From: Streptomyces sp. AM 4-1-1
GTDB lineage: Bacteria > Actinomycetota > Actinomycetes > Streptomycetales > Streptomycetaceae
Direction: 5' to 3'
NCBI RefSeq assembly: GCF_029167625.1
Contig: NZ_CP119145.1
Coordinates: forward strand, 5,642,001-5,706,000
Length of the DNA: 64,000 bases
Part shown: positions 9,288 through 19,037 of the stretch, piece after piece
Numbering within the stretch: the stretch's first letter is position 1
How the letters are laid out: each line of letters begins with the position of its first letter
Made by a program: the position numbers and the translations under genes
Notes under the pieces: generated by a model
Seen by the model: only the letters and a program-made list of their open reading frames with translations
Told to the model about the DNA's origin: nothing
The model's database searches: none

Positions 9288-11237
9288 ATGACCGCAGCAC
9301 ACGACACGGCCCGCGCGACGCCGAAGGTCTCCGAGCGCGAAGCGCGCCAGGTGGCCGAGGACGCGCGTGAGCGGGACTGGCACAAACCGAGCTTCGCCAA
9401 GGAACTCTTCCTGGGCCGCTTCCGGCTCGACCTGATCCACCCGCACCCGCTGCCGGACCCCGAGGACGCCCGGCGGGGTGAGGAGTTCCTCGCCCGGCTG
9501 CGCGACTTCTGCGAGACCTCGGTCGACGGCGCCCTCATCGAACGCGAGGCGCGGATTCCCGACGAGGTGGTGGCCGGGCTCAAGGAACTGGGCGCGCTCG
9601 GGATGAAGATCGACCGGCGGTACGGCGGCCTCGGTCTGACCCAGGTCCACTACAACAAGGCCCTCGCCCTGGCCGGATCGGCCAGCCCCGCGATCGCCGC
9701 CCTGCTCTCCGCGCACCAGTCCATCGGCGTACCGCAGCCGCTGAAGACCTTCGGCAGCCAGGAGCAGAAGGACGCGTTCCTGCCCAGGCTCGCCCGCACC
9801 GACATCTCCGCCTTCCTCCTCACCGAACCCGACGTCGGCTCCGACCCGGCCAGGCTCGCCGCCTCCGCCGTCCCGGACGGCACCGACTACCTCCTCGACG
9901 GCGTGAAGCTGTGGACGACCAACGGCGTCATCGCCGATCTGCTGGTCGTGATGGCGCGGGTACCGAAGTCCGAGGGGCACCCGGGCGGCATCACCGCCTT
10001 CGTCGTCGAGGCGGACGCCCCGGGCATCACCGTGGAGAACCGCAACGCCTTCATGGGCCTGCGCGGCATCGAGAACGGCGTGACCCGCTTCCACCAGGTC
10101 CGGGTCCCCGCGGCCAACCGTGTCGGCCCGGAGGGCGCCGGGCTCAAGATCGCCCTCACCACCCTCAACACCGGCCGCCTCTCGCTGCCCGCGATGTGCG
10201 TCGGCTCCGGGAAGTGGTGCCTCAAGATCGCCCGGGAGTGGTCGGCGGTCCGCGAACAGTGGGGCAGGCCGGTCGCCCGGCACGAGGCCGTCGGCGCCAA
10301 GATCTCCTTCATCGCCGCCACCACCTTCGCCCTGGAGGCGGTCGTCGACCTCTCCTCCCAACTCGCCGACGAGGACCGCAACGACATCCGGATCGAAGCC
10401 GCGCTGGCCAAGCTGTACGGCTCCGAGATGGGCTGGCTGATGGCCGACGAACTGGTCCAGATCCGTGGCGGCCGGGGCTACGAGACCGCCGACTCCCTCG
10501 CCGCCCGGGGCGAACGCGCCGTCCCCGCCGAGCAGATGCTCCGCGACATGCGCATCAACCGGATCTTCGAGGGCTCCACCGAGATCATGCACCTGCTGAT
10601 CGCCCGGGAGGCCGTGGACGCCCATCTGAAGGTCGCGGGAGACATCATCGACCCCGACAAGCCGCTCTCCGCGAAGGCGAGGGCAGGCGCCGAAGCGGCC
10701 GGGTTCTACGCCCGCTGGCTGCCGAAGCTGGCCACCGGTTCCGGACAACTCCCCGGCACCTACCGGGAATTCGCCCCCTCGGGCCATCCCGACCTGGCCA
10801 CCCATCTGCGTTACGTCGAGCGGGCCTCCCGCAAACTGGCCCGCTCCACCTTCTACGCGATGTCGCGCTGGCGGGGCCGGATGGAGACCAAACAGGGCTT
10901 CCTCGGCCGGATCGTCGACATCGGCGCCGAACTGTTCGCCATGAGCGCCGCCTGCGTCCGCGCCGAACACCTGCGCGCCGGCGGCGACCACGGCCGCGAG
11001 GCGTACCAACTCGCCGACGCCTTCTGCCACCAGTCCCGCGTCCGGATCGAGGCACTCTTCACCCGGCTGTGGTCCAACACGGACGACCTGGACCGGCGGG
11101 TGGTCGACGGCGTCCTGTCCGGTACGTACGACTGGCTGGAGCGGGGCATCATCGACCCGAGCGGCGAGGGCCCCTGGATCGCCGACGCCACCCCGGGCCC
11201 GTCGGCCGGGGAGAACGTCCACCGCACCGTCCGCTGA
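9288..11237 (+). CDS. Acyl-CoA dehydrogenase, long form
   Basis: This FAD-dependent enzyme of the acyl-CoA dehydrogenase family introduces the alpha-beta double bond in beta-oxidation or acyl-chain catabolism. The core carries the FAD/substrate motif LTEPDVGSDPARLA, the ETF-interaction and helical regions, and the catalytic Glu in FEGSTEI (near residue 430). At 649 residues it is about 250 longer than the ~380-400-residue standard form, with a C-terminal extension like that of very-long-chain and ACAD9-type enzymes. A GAGGTGAG Shine-Dalgarno sequence precedes ATG 9288. It stands alone, with hairpins on both sides, so it is probably monocistronic. Confidence 0.9.
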   Translation: MTAAHDTARATPKVSEREARQVAEDARERDWHKPSFAKELFLGRFRLDLIHPHPLPDPEDARRGEEFLARLRDFCETSVDGALIEREARIPDEVVAGLKELGALGMKIDRRYGGLGLTQVHYNKALALAGSASPAIAALLSAHQSIGVPQPLKTFGSQEQKDAFLPRLARTDISAFLLTEPDVGSDPARLAASAVPDGTDYLLDGVKLWTTNGVIADLLVVMARVPKSEGHPGGITAFVVEADAPGITVENRNAFMGLRGIENGVTRFHQVRVPAANRVGPEGAGLKIALTTLNTGRLSLPAMCVGSGKWCLKIAREWSAVREQWGRPVARHEAVGAKISFIAATTFALEAVVDLSSQLADEDRNDIRIEAALAKLYGSEMGWLMADELVQIRGGRGYETADSLAARGERAVPAEQMLRDMRINRIFEGSTEIMHLLIAREAVDAHLKVAGDIIDPDKPLSAKARAGAEAAGFYARWLPKLATGSGQLPGTYREFAPSGHPDLATHLRYVERASRKLARSTFYAMSRWRGRMETKQGFLGRIVDIGAELFAMSAACVRAEHLRAGGDHGREAYQLADAFCHQSRVRIEALFTRLWSNTDDLDRRVVDGVLSGTYDWLERGIIDPSGEGPWIADATPGPSAGENVHRTVR

Positions 11238-11278
11238 ACCGGCCGGCCGACGGGCCGGGCAGCGGACGAACCGGCCGG

Positions 11279-11317
11279 CGGGCGGGGCGGGTCCACGCGA
11301 TGGACGCGCCCCGCCCG
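11279..11317 (+). terminator. Terminator hairpin after the acyl-CoA dehydrogenase gene
   Basis: CGGGCGGGGCG (11279-11289) pairs with CGCCCCGCCCG (11307-11317). After one mismatch, GTCCA pairs with TGGAC to close on a 5-base loop. This gives a 16-bp interrupted stem 42 bases after the stop codon. Confidence 0.6.
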
Positions 11318-11347
11318 GCCCGCCGCCGTACGGCAGGATGAGGGACC

Positions 11348-12655
11348 GTGACCGTCATCCACATCCCCGGCTCCAAGTCCGTCACCGCCCGCGCCCTCTT
11401 CCTGGCCGCCGCCGCGGACGGCACCACCACCCTCGTACGCCCGCTGCTCTCCGACGACACCGACGGCTTCGCCGAGGGGCTGTCCCGCCTCGGCTACCGC
11501 CTCACCCGGGAAGCCGACCGCTGGCACGTCGAGGGCCGACCGGCCGGACCCGCCGTCACCGACGCGGACATCCACTGCCGGGACGGCGCCACCACCGCCC
11601 GCTTCCTGCCCACCCTGGCGGCGGCCGGCGCCTCCGGGACGTACCGCTTCGACGCCTCACCGCAGATGCGCCGCCGCCCGCTCGCCCCGCTCACCGAGGC
11701 GCTGCGCACCCTCGGTGTCGATCTGCGGCACGGCGCGGCAGAGGGGCACCACCCGCTGCGGATCGAGGCCGCGGGCATCAAGGGCGGCGAACTCACCCTG
11801 GACGCGGGGGAGTCGTCGCAGTACCTCACCGCCCTGCTGATGCTCGGCCCGCTGACGGCGGAGGGGCTGCGGATCACCGTCACCGACCTGGTGTCCGCCC
11901 CGTACATCGACATCACCCTCGCGATGATGCGCGCCTTCGGCGCCGAGGTGGGCCGCGGCGGCCCCGGCGACCGGGTGTTCACCGTCGCGCCCGGCGGATA
12001 CCGCGCCACCACGTACGCCGTCGAACCCGACGCCTCCACCTCCAGCTACTTCTTCGCCGCCGCCGCCCTCACCGGCCGTGAGATCACCGTCCCGGGTCTC
12101 GGTACGGGCGCGCTCCAGGGCGATCTGCGCTTCGTCGACGTACTGCGCCGCATGGGCGCCGACGTCCGTACGACCGCCGACTCCACCACCGTGCGCGGCA
12201 CCGGCACGCTCTCCGGACTCACCGTCGACATGCGGGACATCTCCGACACCATGCCGACCCTGGCCGCGCTGGCCCCCTTCGCCTCGGGCCCCGTCCGGAT
12301 CGAGAACGTCGGCAACACCCGGGTGAAGGAGTGCGACCGGCTGGACGCCTGCGCGCAGAACCTCCGCCGCATGGGGATCACGGTCGGCACGGGCCCCGAC
12401 TGGATCGAGATCCGGCCGGGCGAGCCGGCCGCCACCGAGATCGCCACCCACGGCGACCACCGCATCGTCATGTCGTTCGCCGTGGCGGGCCTGAGGGTGC
12501 CCGGCATCACCTTCGACGACCCCGGCTGCGTGCGGAAGACGTTCCCCGGGTTCCACGAGGCGTTCGCGGAGCTGAGCGGCGCCGACGACGGGCACCGGGG
12601 CCGCCGGAAAATAGCGGGCACCGCGCCGGGGAAGCCCCTACGCTGCCCCGCATGA
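11348..12655 (+). CDS. aroA: EPSP synthase (3-phosphoshikimate 1-carboxyvinyltransferase), divergent form
   Basis: This 435-residue protein has the EPSP synthase fold. The enzyme transfers the enolpyruvyl group of PEP to shikimate-3-phosphate in the shikimate pathway. Counterparts of the catalytic and binding residues are present: Lys in IPGSKSVTARAL, Arg in QMRRRP, Asp in DISDTMPTLAA, Glu/Arg in VKECDRLDA, Arg in HGDHRIVMSF and Lys in RKTFPGF. The usual PEP-loop signature GNAGTAMR is replaced by CRDGATTARFL. It is not beside other aromatic-pathway genes and may be a second copy or a specialised-metabolism variant (inference). It overlaps the next gene by four bases (ATGA). Confidence 0.85.
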   Translation: MTVIHIPGSKSVTARALFLAAAADGTTTLVRPLLSDDTDGFAEGLSRLGYRLTREADRWHVEGRPAGPAVTDADIHCRDGATTARFLPTLAAAGASGTYRFDASPQMRRRPLAPLTEALRTLGVDLRHGAAEGHHPLRIEAAGIKGGELTLDAGESSQYLTALLMLGPLTAEGLRITVTDLVSAPYIDITLAMMRAFGAEVGRGGPGDRVFTVAPGGYRATTYAVEPDASTSSYFFAAAALTGREITVPGLGTGALQGDLRFVDVLRRMGADVRTTADSTTVRGTGTLSGLTVDMRDISDTMPTLAALAPFASGPVRIENVGNTRVKECDRLDACAQNLRRMGITVGTGPDWIEIRPGEPAATEIATHGDHRIVMSFAVAGLRVPGITFDDPGCVRKTFPGFHEAFAELSGADDGHRGRRKIAGTAPGKPLRCPA

Positions 12656-13146
12656 TGACCATCGGCGCCGCCCTGTCCGTGCTCGACCTCCTGGACGGGG
12701 CCGGCGCCGATGTCGTGATCGCGGGCGGCTGGGGCGTCGACGCCCTGCTCGGTGAGCAGACCCGCGACCACCGCGATCTGGACCTGCTGCACCGCCGCGA
12801 ACAGGAGCCCGCCGTCCTCGCCGCGCTGACGGCGGCCGGATACTCCGAAACGTTCGACGGGCGACCGGCCCGGTTCGTCATGACCCATCCGTCCGGGCTC
12901 GGACTCGACCTGCACCCACTGGACTTCGCCCCGGACGGCTCGGCGCTCCAGGCGTCGCTCGACCCCTCGGAGCCGTACCGCTACCCCGCCGAGTGCTTCG
13001 TCACCGGCACCATCGGCGGCGCCCGGGTCCGCTGTCTCTCGGCCCGCCAGCAGGTGGCGTTCCACCGGGGGTACGAACCGGCCGGGCGCGACCGCCTCGA
13101 CATGGCCGCGCTCCACGAGAGGTTCGGCACGGACCTGCCCTTCTGA
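12652..13146 (+). CDS. LinA/aminoglycoside-type nucleotidyltransferase
   Basis: This 164-residue protein has the minimal nucleotidyltransferase signature IAGGWGVDALLGEQ (glycine-rich loop) followed by HRDLDLL, whose Asp-x-Asp would bind metal. The pattern matches the lincosamide/aminoglycoside adenylyltransferase-like family, which inactivates antibiotics by adding AMP. Many chromosomal members have no known substrate. The ATG overlaps the stop of the upstream EPSP synthase (ATGA), implying translational coupling. This fixes the start, although a second ATG follows immediately. The long frame upstream of it is a shadow of aroA. Confidence 0.75.
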   Translation: MMTIGAALSVLDLLDGAGADVVIAGGWGVDALLGEQTRDHRDLDLLHRREQEPAVLAALTAAGYSETFDGRPARFVMTHPSGLGLDLHPLDFAPDGSALQASLDPSEPYRYPAECFVTGTIGGARVRCLSARQQVAFHRGYEPAGRDRLDMAALHERFGTDLPF

Positions 13147-13310
13147 CCACCGCGACCGGCCCGGCGCCGACCCGCCGCGACGGCCCCGTCGGTACGCCCG
13201 TACCGGCACGGACAGGGACGCCCGGCACCCCGGCCGCCACCGCCCCCGACGACGTGGTGGACGGCGCCTTCGGGGGCGCCCTGTCCGGCCGCACAGGAGA
13301 AGCGGCGACA

Positions 13311-14576
13311 ATGGGGGCCATGAGCGACAGCCCTGCCCCCCTCGCAGACCCGCATCTCGTCTTCGACGCCGTGGAAGGCCGCCGGGATCTCGTCATCCTC
13401 GGCTCCACGGGGTCCATCGGCACCCAGGCCATCGACCTGGTCCTGCGCAACCCCGACCGCTTCCGTGTCACCGCGCTCTCGGCCGCGGGCGGCCGGGTCG
13501 GCCTCCTCGCCGAACAGGCCAGGAGCCTCGGGGTACGGACGGTCGCCGTCGCCGCCGAGGACGCCGTACCGGCCCTGCGCGAGGCACTCGGCGCGCGCTA
13601 CGGCACCGAGCCGCAGCCCGAGATCCTGGCGGGGCCGGACGCGGCGAGCCTGCTCGCCGCGAGCGACTGCCACACCGTGCTCAACGGGATCACCGGTTCG
13701 ATCGGCCTCGCCCCCACGCTCGCCGCGCTGAAGGCGGGCCGCACGCTCGCCCTCGCCAACAAGGAATCGCTGATCGTCGGCGGTCCGCTGGTGAAGGAAC
13801 TGGCCGCCCCGGGCCAGATCATCCCGGTCGACTCCGAGCACGCGGCGCTCTTCCAGGCACTGAACGCCGGGACGCGCGCCGACGTCCGCAAGCTCGTCGT
13901 CACCGCGTCCGGCGGACCGTTCCGGGGGCGTACCCGGGCCGAACTGGCGGACGTCACCCGTGAGCAGGCACTCGCCCACCCGACCTGGGCCATGGGGCCG
14001 GTCATCACGATCAACTCGGCGACCCTGGTCAACAAGGGCCTGGAGGTCATCGAGGCCCATCTCCTCTACGACATTCCGTTCGAGCGGATCGAGGTCGTCG
14101 TCCACCCGCAGTCGTACGTGCACTCCATGGTGGAGTTCAGCGACGGTTCCACGCTCGCCCAGGCCACCCCGCCGGACATGCGCGGTCCGATCGCCATCGG
14201 CCTGGGCTGGCCGCAGCGCGTCCCGGACGCCGCACCGGCATTCGACTGGTCGAAGGCGTCCAGCTGGGAGTTCCACCCCCTGGACTCCGAGGCGTTCCCC
14301 TCGGTGGGACTCGCCAGGCACGTCGGCGCCCTGGGAGCCACCGCGCCCGCGGTGTTCAACGCCGCGAACGAGGAGTGCGTCGACGCGTTCCTGTCCGGAC
14401 GGCTGCCGTTCAACGGCATCATGGACACGGTCACAGCGGTGGTCGCCGAACACGGCACCCCCGCCACCGGAACTTCACTGACCGTCGCGGACGTCCTCGA
14501 TGCGGAGACCTGGGCACGCGCCCGGGCCCGTGAACTCTCGGCAGAGGCGAAAGCGACAGCGGAGGCGCGCGCATGA
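13311..14576 (+). CDS. dxr: 1-deoxy-D-xylulose 5-phosphate reductoisomerase
   Basis: Dxr converts DXP to 2-C-methylerythritol 4-phosphate with NADPH, the first committed step of the MEP isoprenoid pathway. Recognisable motifs are the NADPH loop [23 protein letters not shown], the metal-site DSEHAALFQ, the flexible-loop region TASGGPFRG and [15 protein letters not shown] 13311 has AGGAGA 10 bases upstream; an in-frame ATG at 13320 is the alternative and removes three residues. The stop overlaps the start of rseP (ATGA), and ispG, another MEP gene, follows. The three form the conserved actinobacterial dxr-rseP-ispG order. Confidence 0.95.
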   Translation: MGAMSDSPAPLADPHLVFDAVEGRRDLVILGSTGSIGTQAIDLVLRNPDRFRVTALSAAGGRVGLLAEQARSLGVRTVAVAAEDAVPALREALGARYGTEPQPEILAGPDAASLLAASDCHTVLNGITGSIGLAPTLAALKAGRTLALANKESLIVGGPLVKELAAPGQIIPVDSEHAALFQALNAGTRADVRKLVVTASGGPFRGRTRAELADVTREQALAHPTWAMGPVITINSATLVNKGLEVIEAHLLYDIPFERIEVVVHPQSYVHSMVEFSDGSTLAQATPPDMRGPIAIGLGWPQRVPDAAPAFDWSKASSWEFHPLDSEAFPSVGLARHVGALGATAPAVFNAANEECVDAFLSGRLPFNGIMDTVTAVVAEHGTPATGTSLTVADVLDAETWARARARELSAEAKATAEARA

Positions 14577-15883
14577 GCATGACGTCGGTCCTTTTGACGG
14601 TCCTGGGGATCGCCGTGTTCGTCGTGGGGCTGCTGTTCTCGATCGCCTGGCACGAACTCGGCCACCTGTCGACGGCGAAGCTCTTCGGCATCCGGGTACC
14701 GCAGTACATGGTCGGCTTCGGACCGACCGTCTGGTCACGGAGGAAGGGCGACACGGAGTACGGCTTCAAGGCCATTCCGGCGGGCGGCTACATCCGGATG
14801 ATCGGCATGTTCCCGCCGGGCCCGGACGGACGCCTGGAGGCCCGCTCCACCTCGCCGTGGCGCGGCATGATCGAGGACGCCCGGTCGGCGGCGTTCGAAG
14901 AACTCCAGCCGGGCGACGAGAAACGGCTCTTCTACACGCGCAAGCCGTGGAAGCGCGTGATCGTGATGTTCGCCGGCCCCTTCATGAACCTGGTCCTGGC
15001 CGTCGCGATCTTCCTCGGCGTCGCGATGACCTTCGGGTTCCAGACCCAGACCACCGAGGTCGCCGGGGTCCAGAAGTGCGTGATCGCGCAGAACGCGAAC
15101 CGTGACACCTGCCGGCCCACCGACCCGGTCTCCCCCGCGGAGGCCGCGGGACTGCTCAAGGGTGACAGGATCGTGGCCTTCGACGGCAAGAAGGTCGACG
15201 ACTGGTCGACCCTCTCCGACCTGATCCGCCGGACCATCGGCCCCGCCACCCTCACGGTCCAGCGGGACGGGCGGGAACACACCCTGCACGCCGTGCTGAA
15301 GAAGAACCCGGTGGCGAAGAAGGACGGGAAGGGCGAGGTCGTCCCCGGCGAGTTCGTCTCCGCCGGCTACCTGGGCTTCGCCGCCAGGACCGAGATCGTC
15401 CCGCTCTCCTTCGGGGACTCCGTCGTCCGCATGGGCGACATGATCGAGAACGGTGTCGACTCGATCATCGCCCTGCCGTCCAAGATCCCGGCCCTGTGGA
15501 ACGCCGCCTTCGGCGACGGCGACCGCGCGGCCGACTCACCGGTCGGCGTCGTCGGCGCGGCCAGGATCGGCGGCGAGGTGATGACCCTGGACATCCCCGC
15601 GCAGAACCAGATCGCGATGATGCTGTTCCTGCTGGCGGGCTTCAACCTCTCGCTGTTCCTGTTCAACATGCTGCCCCTGCTGCCGCTCGACGGCGGACAC
15701 ATCGCGGGGGCGCTGTGGGAGGCGCTGCGCCGCAACGCGGCCCGGGTCTTCAAGCGGCCCGATCCCGGCCCCTTCGACGTGGCGAAACTGATGCCGGTCG
15801 CCTACGTCGTAGCCGGGGTCTTCGTCTGCTTCACCCTGCTCGTCCTCGTCGCCGACATCGTCAACCCGGTCAAGATCTCCTGA
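14573..15883 (+). CDS. rseP: RseP-type site-2 (M50) intramembrane metalloprotease
   Basis: This 436-residue membrane zinc protease cleaves anti-sigma factors or other membrane proteins in regulated intramembrane proteolysis. The zinc motif HELGH lies in the first membrane helix (near residue 28). A PDZ-like region is near residues 190-250, and the third zinc ligand is in [12 protein letters not shown] near residue 370, between C-terminal hydrophobic segments. The gene overlaps dxr by four bases and precedes ispG, the usual actinobacterial order. The substrate is not evident from the sequence. Confidence 0.92.
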   Translation: MSMTSVLLTVLGIAVFVVGLLFSIAWHELGHLSTAKLFGIRVPQYMVGFGPTVWSRRKGDTEYGFKAIPAGGYIRMIGMFPPGPDGRLEARSTSPWRGMIEDARSAAFEELQPGDEKRLFYTRKPWKRVIVMFAGPFMNLVLAVAIFLGVAMTFGFQTQTTEVAGVQKCVIAQNANRDTCRPTDPVSPAEAAGLLKGDRIVAFDGKKVDDWSTLSDLIRRTIGPATLTVQRDGREHTLHAVLKKNPVAKKDGKGEVVPGEFVSAGYLGFAARTEIVPLSFGDSVVRMGDMIENGVDSIIALPSKIPALWNAAFGDGDRAADSPVGVVGAARIGGEVMTLDIPAQNQIAMMLFLLAGFNLSLFLFNMLPLLPLDGGHIAGALWEALRRNAARVFKRPDPGPFDVAKLMPVAYVVAGVFVCFTLLVLVADIVNPVKIS

Positions 15884-16022
15884 TCCGCGACCGGCCGGCG
15901 GTGCGGCGGCCCGGCGGACATGCCGACACGGATGTGCCCGGCACTCCTCTGGTGACGTAACCTCGAAGGCCGGAGCCCGCCGATCTCGGGACGTTGATCC
16001 ACACCTTGGGGATGCTCAGCGC

Positions 16023-17177
16023 ATGACTGCGATTTCTCTCGGAATGCCGGCCGTTCCGACCAAGCTCGCCGACCGACGGGTCAGCCGTCAGATCCAGGTC
16101 GGTTCGGTGGCGGTCGGCGGGGACGCGCCGGTCTCGGTGCAGTCGATGACGACGACGCGTACGTCGGACATCGGTGCGACGCTTCAGCAGATCGCGGAAC
16201 TGACGGCGTCGGGCTGCCAGATCGTGCGCGTCGCGTGCCCGACGCAGGACGACGCGGACGCGCTGGCGACGATCGCGCGGAAGTCGCAGATCCCGGTGAT
16301 CGCGGACATTCACTTCCAGCCGAAGTACGTGTTCGCGGCGATCGACGCGGGATGCGCCGCGGTGCGGGTGAACCCGGGGAACATCAAGCAGTTCGACGAC
16401 AAGGTGCGGGAGATCGCGCGGGCGGCGAAGGACGCGGGGACCCCGATCCGGATCGGGGTGAACGCGGGCTCGCTGGACGCGCGGCTGCTCCAGAAGTACG
16501 GGAAGGCGACTCCGGAGGCGCTGGTCGAGTCGGCGCTGTGGGAGGCGTCGCTGTTCGAGGAGCACGGCTTCCGGGACATCAAGATCTCGGTCAAGCACAA
16601 CGACCCGGTCGTGATGGTGAACGCCTACCGACAGCTCGCCGCCCAGTGCGACTACCCGCTGCACCTCGGCGTCACCGAGGCCGGGCCGGCGTTCCAGGGC
16701 ACGATCAAGTCGGCGGTCGCCTTCGGCGCGCTGCTGTCCGAGGGGATCGGGGACACGATCCGGGTGTCGCTGTCGGCGCCGCCCGCCGAGGAGGTCAAGG
16801 TCGGCCTCCAGATCCTGGAGTCGCTGAACCTGAAGCAGCGCCGGCTGGAGATCGTGTCGTGTCCGTCGTGCGGACGGGCCCAGGTGGACGTGTACAAGCT
16901 GGCGGACCAGGTCAGCGCCGGCCTGGAGGGCATGGAAGTGCCGCTGCGGGTCGCGGTGATGGGCTGCGTCGTCAACGGACCGGGCGAGGCCCGTGAGGCC
17001 GACCTGGGCGTGGCGTCCGGGAACGGCAAGGGACAGATCTTCGTGAAGGGCGAGGTCATCAAGACCGTCCCGGAGTCGAAGATCGTCGAGACCCTCATCG
17101 AAGAAGCCATGAAGATCGCCGAGCAGATGGAGAAGGACGGCATCGCCTCCGGCGAGCCCGAGGTCTCCATCAGCTGA
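16023..17177 (+). CDS. ispG: 4-hydroxy-3-methylbut-2-enyl diphosphate synthase
   Basis: IspG (GcpE) is the [4Fe-4S] enzyme that reductively opens MEcPP to HMBPP late in the MEP pathway. The 384-residue protein has the N-terminal TIM-barrel ([30 protein letters not shown]) and cluster cysteines in [12 protein letters not shown] and [10 protein letters not shown]. Length is typical. Codon choice changes inside the gene: roughly the first 590 bases favour G-ending codons (GCG, TCG, ACG), whereas the rest shows the more usual C-rich pattern. Together with dxr it is consistent with local grouping of isoprenoid genes. Confidence 0.95.
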   Translation: MTAISLGMPAVPTKLADRRVSRQIQVGSVAVGGDAPVSVQSMTTTRTSDIGATLQQIAELTASGCQIVRVACPTQDDADALATIARKSQIPVIADIHFQPKYVFAAIDAGCAAVRVNPGNIKQFDDKVREIARAAKDAGTPIRIGVNAGSLDARLLQKYGKATPEALVESALWEASLFEEHGFRDIKISVKHNDPVVMVNAYRQLAAQCDYPLHLGVTEAGPAFQGTIKSAVAFGALLSEGIGDTIRVSLSAPPAEEVKVGLQILESLNLKQRRLEIVSCPSCGRAQVDVYKLADQVSAGLEGMEVPLRVAVMGCVVNGPGEAREADLGVASGNGKGQIFVKGEVIKTVPESKIVETLIEEAMKIAEQMEKDGIASGEPEVSIS

Positions 17178-17240
17178 TCGTCCCCTCCACCCTTCACCCG
17201 GGGCCTCACCGGCCCGGACGGGAATCGCGAACCACCGCCT

Positions 17241-17271
17241 CGGCCCCGTCGGACCTCCTCCGACGGGGCCG
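17241..17271 (+). terminator. Terminator hairpin after ispG
   Basis: CGGCCCCGTCGG and CCGACGGGGCCG form a perfect 12-bp stem around a 7-base loop (ACCTCCT), 64 bases after the ispG stop. There is no T-tract, as is common in Streptomyces. Confidence 0.65.
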
Positions 17272-17406
17272 ACGGCCGAGCGCGGCGGACCGCGTACGCC
17301 CTCGGCCGACGGGCCGGCGGGCAGCGGGATCACCCCTCGCGGCGGCGTCCGCCGACCTCTTTGGGTACAGTGCGGAAATCAGCAGACCGCATGGTGAGGC
17401 CCCCTC

Positions 17407-18252
17407 GTGTTGACGCAGACCACCACCCGGGTCCTCGAACCCGGCGAGCTCGGTGCCGCGCTCGCCATCCTTGAGAGCGAGCCCGTCACCAACGCCTTCG
17501 TCACGTCCCGTGTGCGGGTCGCCGGGCTCGACCCCTGGCGGCTCGGCGGCGAGATGTGGGGCTGGTACGAACAAGGGCGACTGCGCTCGCTCTGCTACTC
17601 CGGTGCCAACCTCGTCCCCATCTGCACCACTCCCGACGCCATCCGGGCCTTCGCCGACCGGGCCCGCCGCGCCGGCCGCCGCTGCTCCTCGATCGTCGGC
17701 CCCGCGGGACCGACCGCCCAGTTGTGGCGGCTGCTCGAACCCACCTGGGGCCCCGCCCGCGACGTCCGGGCCAACCAGCCGCTCATGGTCGCCGAGCAGC
17801 CCTCCGGGACGGTCGCCGCCGACCCGCTGGTCCGCCGCATCCGCAAGGACGAGATGGACGTCCTGATGCCCGCGTGCGTCGCCATGTTCACCGAGGAGGT
17901 CGGCATCTCCCCGCTGGCCGGTGACGGCGGACTGCTCTACCAGGCCCGGGTCGCCGAGCTGATCGGCTCCGGCCGTTCCTTCGCCCGGATAGAGGACGGC
18001 AAGGTCGTCTTCAAGGCCGAGATCGGCGCCGCCACCCCCCAGGCATGCCAGATCCAGGGCGTCTGGGTGGCCCCGGAACACCGCGGCCGGGGCCTCTCCG
18101 AGACCGGCATGGCGGCGGTCCTGCGGCTCGCCCTCGCCGATGTCGCACCCATCGTCAGCCTGTACGTGAACGACTACAACACCGCCGCCCGCAAGTCCTA
18201 CGCCCGCGTCGGCTTCCGTGAGGTCGGCGCCTTCATGAGCGTGCTCTTCTGA
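17407..18252 (+). CDS. GNAT acetyltransferase with DUF4081-like N-terminal domain
   Basis: Protein of 281 residues. The C-terminal half (residues ~135-281) is a GNAT fold with the acetyl-CoA motif VWVAPEHRGRGLSE and a terminal YNTAARKSYARVGFREVG segment typical of the family. The N-terminal half looks like the DUF4081 domain often fused to such acetyltransferases in actinobacteria. The substrate is unknown. GTG 17407 is the only start that gives the full N-terminal domain. The gene follows the ispG terminator, so it probably has its own promoter; a TACAGT sequence at 17366 is a weak candidate -10. Confidence 0.82.
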   Translation: MLTQTTTRVLEPGELGAALAILESEPVTNAFVTSRVRVAGLDPWRLGGEMWGWYEQGRLRSLCYSGANLVPICTTPDAIRAFADRARRAGRRCSSIVGPAGPTAQLWRLLEPTWGPARDVRANQPLMVAEQPSGTVAADPLVRRIRKDEMDVLMPACVAMFTEEVGISPLAGDGGLLYQARVAELIGSGRSFARIEDGKVVFKAEIGAATPQACQIQGVWVAPEHRGRGLSETGMAAVLRLALADVAPIVSLYVNDYNTAARKSYARVGFREVGAFMSVLF

Positions 18253-18340
18253 CCGCGTACCCCTGCCGGGCGGCCTCGCCCGCGCGGTCCGGCCCCCGGC
18301 CCCGCGCCACTCGCGCGCCGGGAACAGTAGGGTCGGCGAC

Positions 18341-18919
18341 ATGGCAGCAGCCCCAGGAGACGATCCTCCTCACTCCCCGGTCCCCGGCCTCACGGTCGGA
18401 CCGGTCGACCTCACCTCGCGCGTGGACGAGGCACTGGCCGTACAGGCCGTCGCCTTCGGCCTCGGCCGGGAGGAGATCGAGGTGCGCAGACACATCGTGC
18501 TCCGCCACCTCGAACACCCGGACGCCCGGGCCCTCGGCGCCACCACCCCCGCCGGAAGGCTCGTCGGCTTCGTCTACGGCATGCCCAACGACCGCACCCA
18601 CTGGTGGTCGACGGTGGTCGAGCCCTGTCTCCGGGCCACCGGCAGCGACGACTGGCTCGACGACTCCTTCGTGATCACCGAACTCCACGTCCACCCGGCG
18701 TTCCAGGGCCGCGGCGCCGGCCGCGCCCTGATCACCACCATCACCGACGCCGTCCACCAGCCCCGGTCCATCCTCTCGGCCGTCGACACGGAGAGCCCGG
18801 CCCGCGCGCTGTACCGCGGCCTCGGCTACCAGGACCTCGCCCGGCAGGTGCTCTTCCCCAGCGCCCCCAGACCGTACGCGGTGATGGGAGCCCCGCTTCC
18901 GCTGCGGCGCGGACGCTGA
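18341..18919 (+). CDS. GNAT-family N-acetyltransferase
   Basis: This 192-residue single-domain GNAT protein has acetyl-CoA-binding motif A at [18 protein letters not shown], with the Q/R-x-x-G-x-G core near residue 125. The motif B end is at [15 protein letters not shown]. The substrate is not recognisable. It lies between the larger GNAT gene and proS on the same strand, with an 88-base gap upstream and a leader-type gap downstream. Confidence 0.8.
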   Translation: MAAAPGDDPPHSPVPGLTVGPVDLTSRVDEALAVQAVAFGLGREEIEVRRHIVLRHLEHPDARALGATTPAGRLVGFVYGMPNDRTHWWSTVVEPCLRATGSDDWLDDSFVITELHVHPAFQGRGAGRALITTITDAVHQPRSILSAVDTESPARALYRGLGYQDLARQVLFPSAPRPYAVMGAPLPLRRGR

Positions 18920-18977
18920 ATCGATTTCCGCCCGCACGGGCCGCCCGGCTAACCTCGCTGACATCACCTTCGGGGGT

Positions 18978-18996
18978 CCGGGGGGTCGCCCCCCGG
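18978..18996 (+). promoter_or_regulatory. Hairpin in the proS leader
   Basis: CCGGGGGG and CCCCCCGG form an 8-bp stem with a 3-base loop, 41 bases before the proS start. The hairpin is followed by a repeated GGAAGAC separated by GTCGCCCC. A TAACCT sequence at 18949-18954 could be the promoter -10, which would put the hairpin in the 5' leader. It could also terminate the GNAT transcript. Confidence 0.35.
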
Positions 18997-19037
18997 AAGA
19001 CGTCGCCCCGGAAGACACAGTCGAGCAGGAGTTCACC

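Noticed and set aside
6671..9583. 970-residue minus-strand open frame opposite the aldehyde dehydrogenase
   Set aside because: The plus strand carries catalytic Glu and Cys motifs of an aldehyde dehydrogenase; the antisense frame spans gene borders without any signature.
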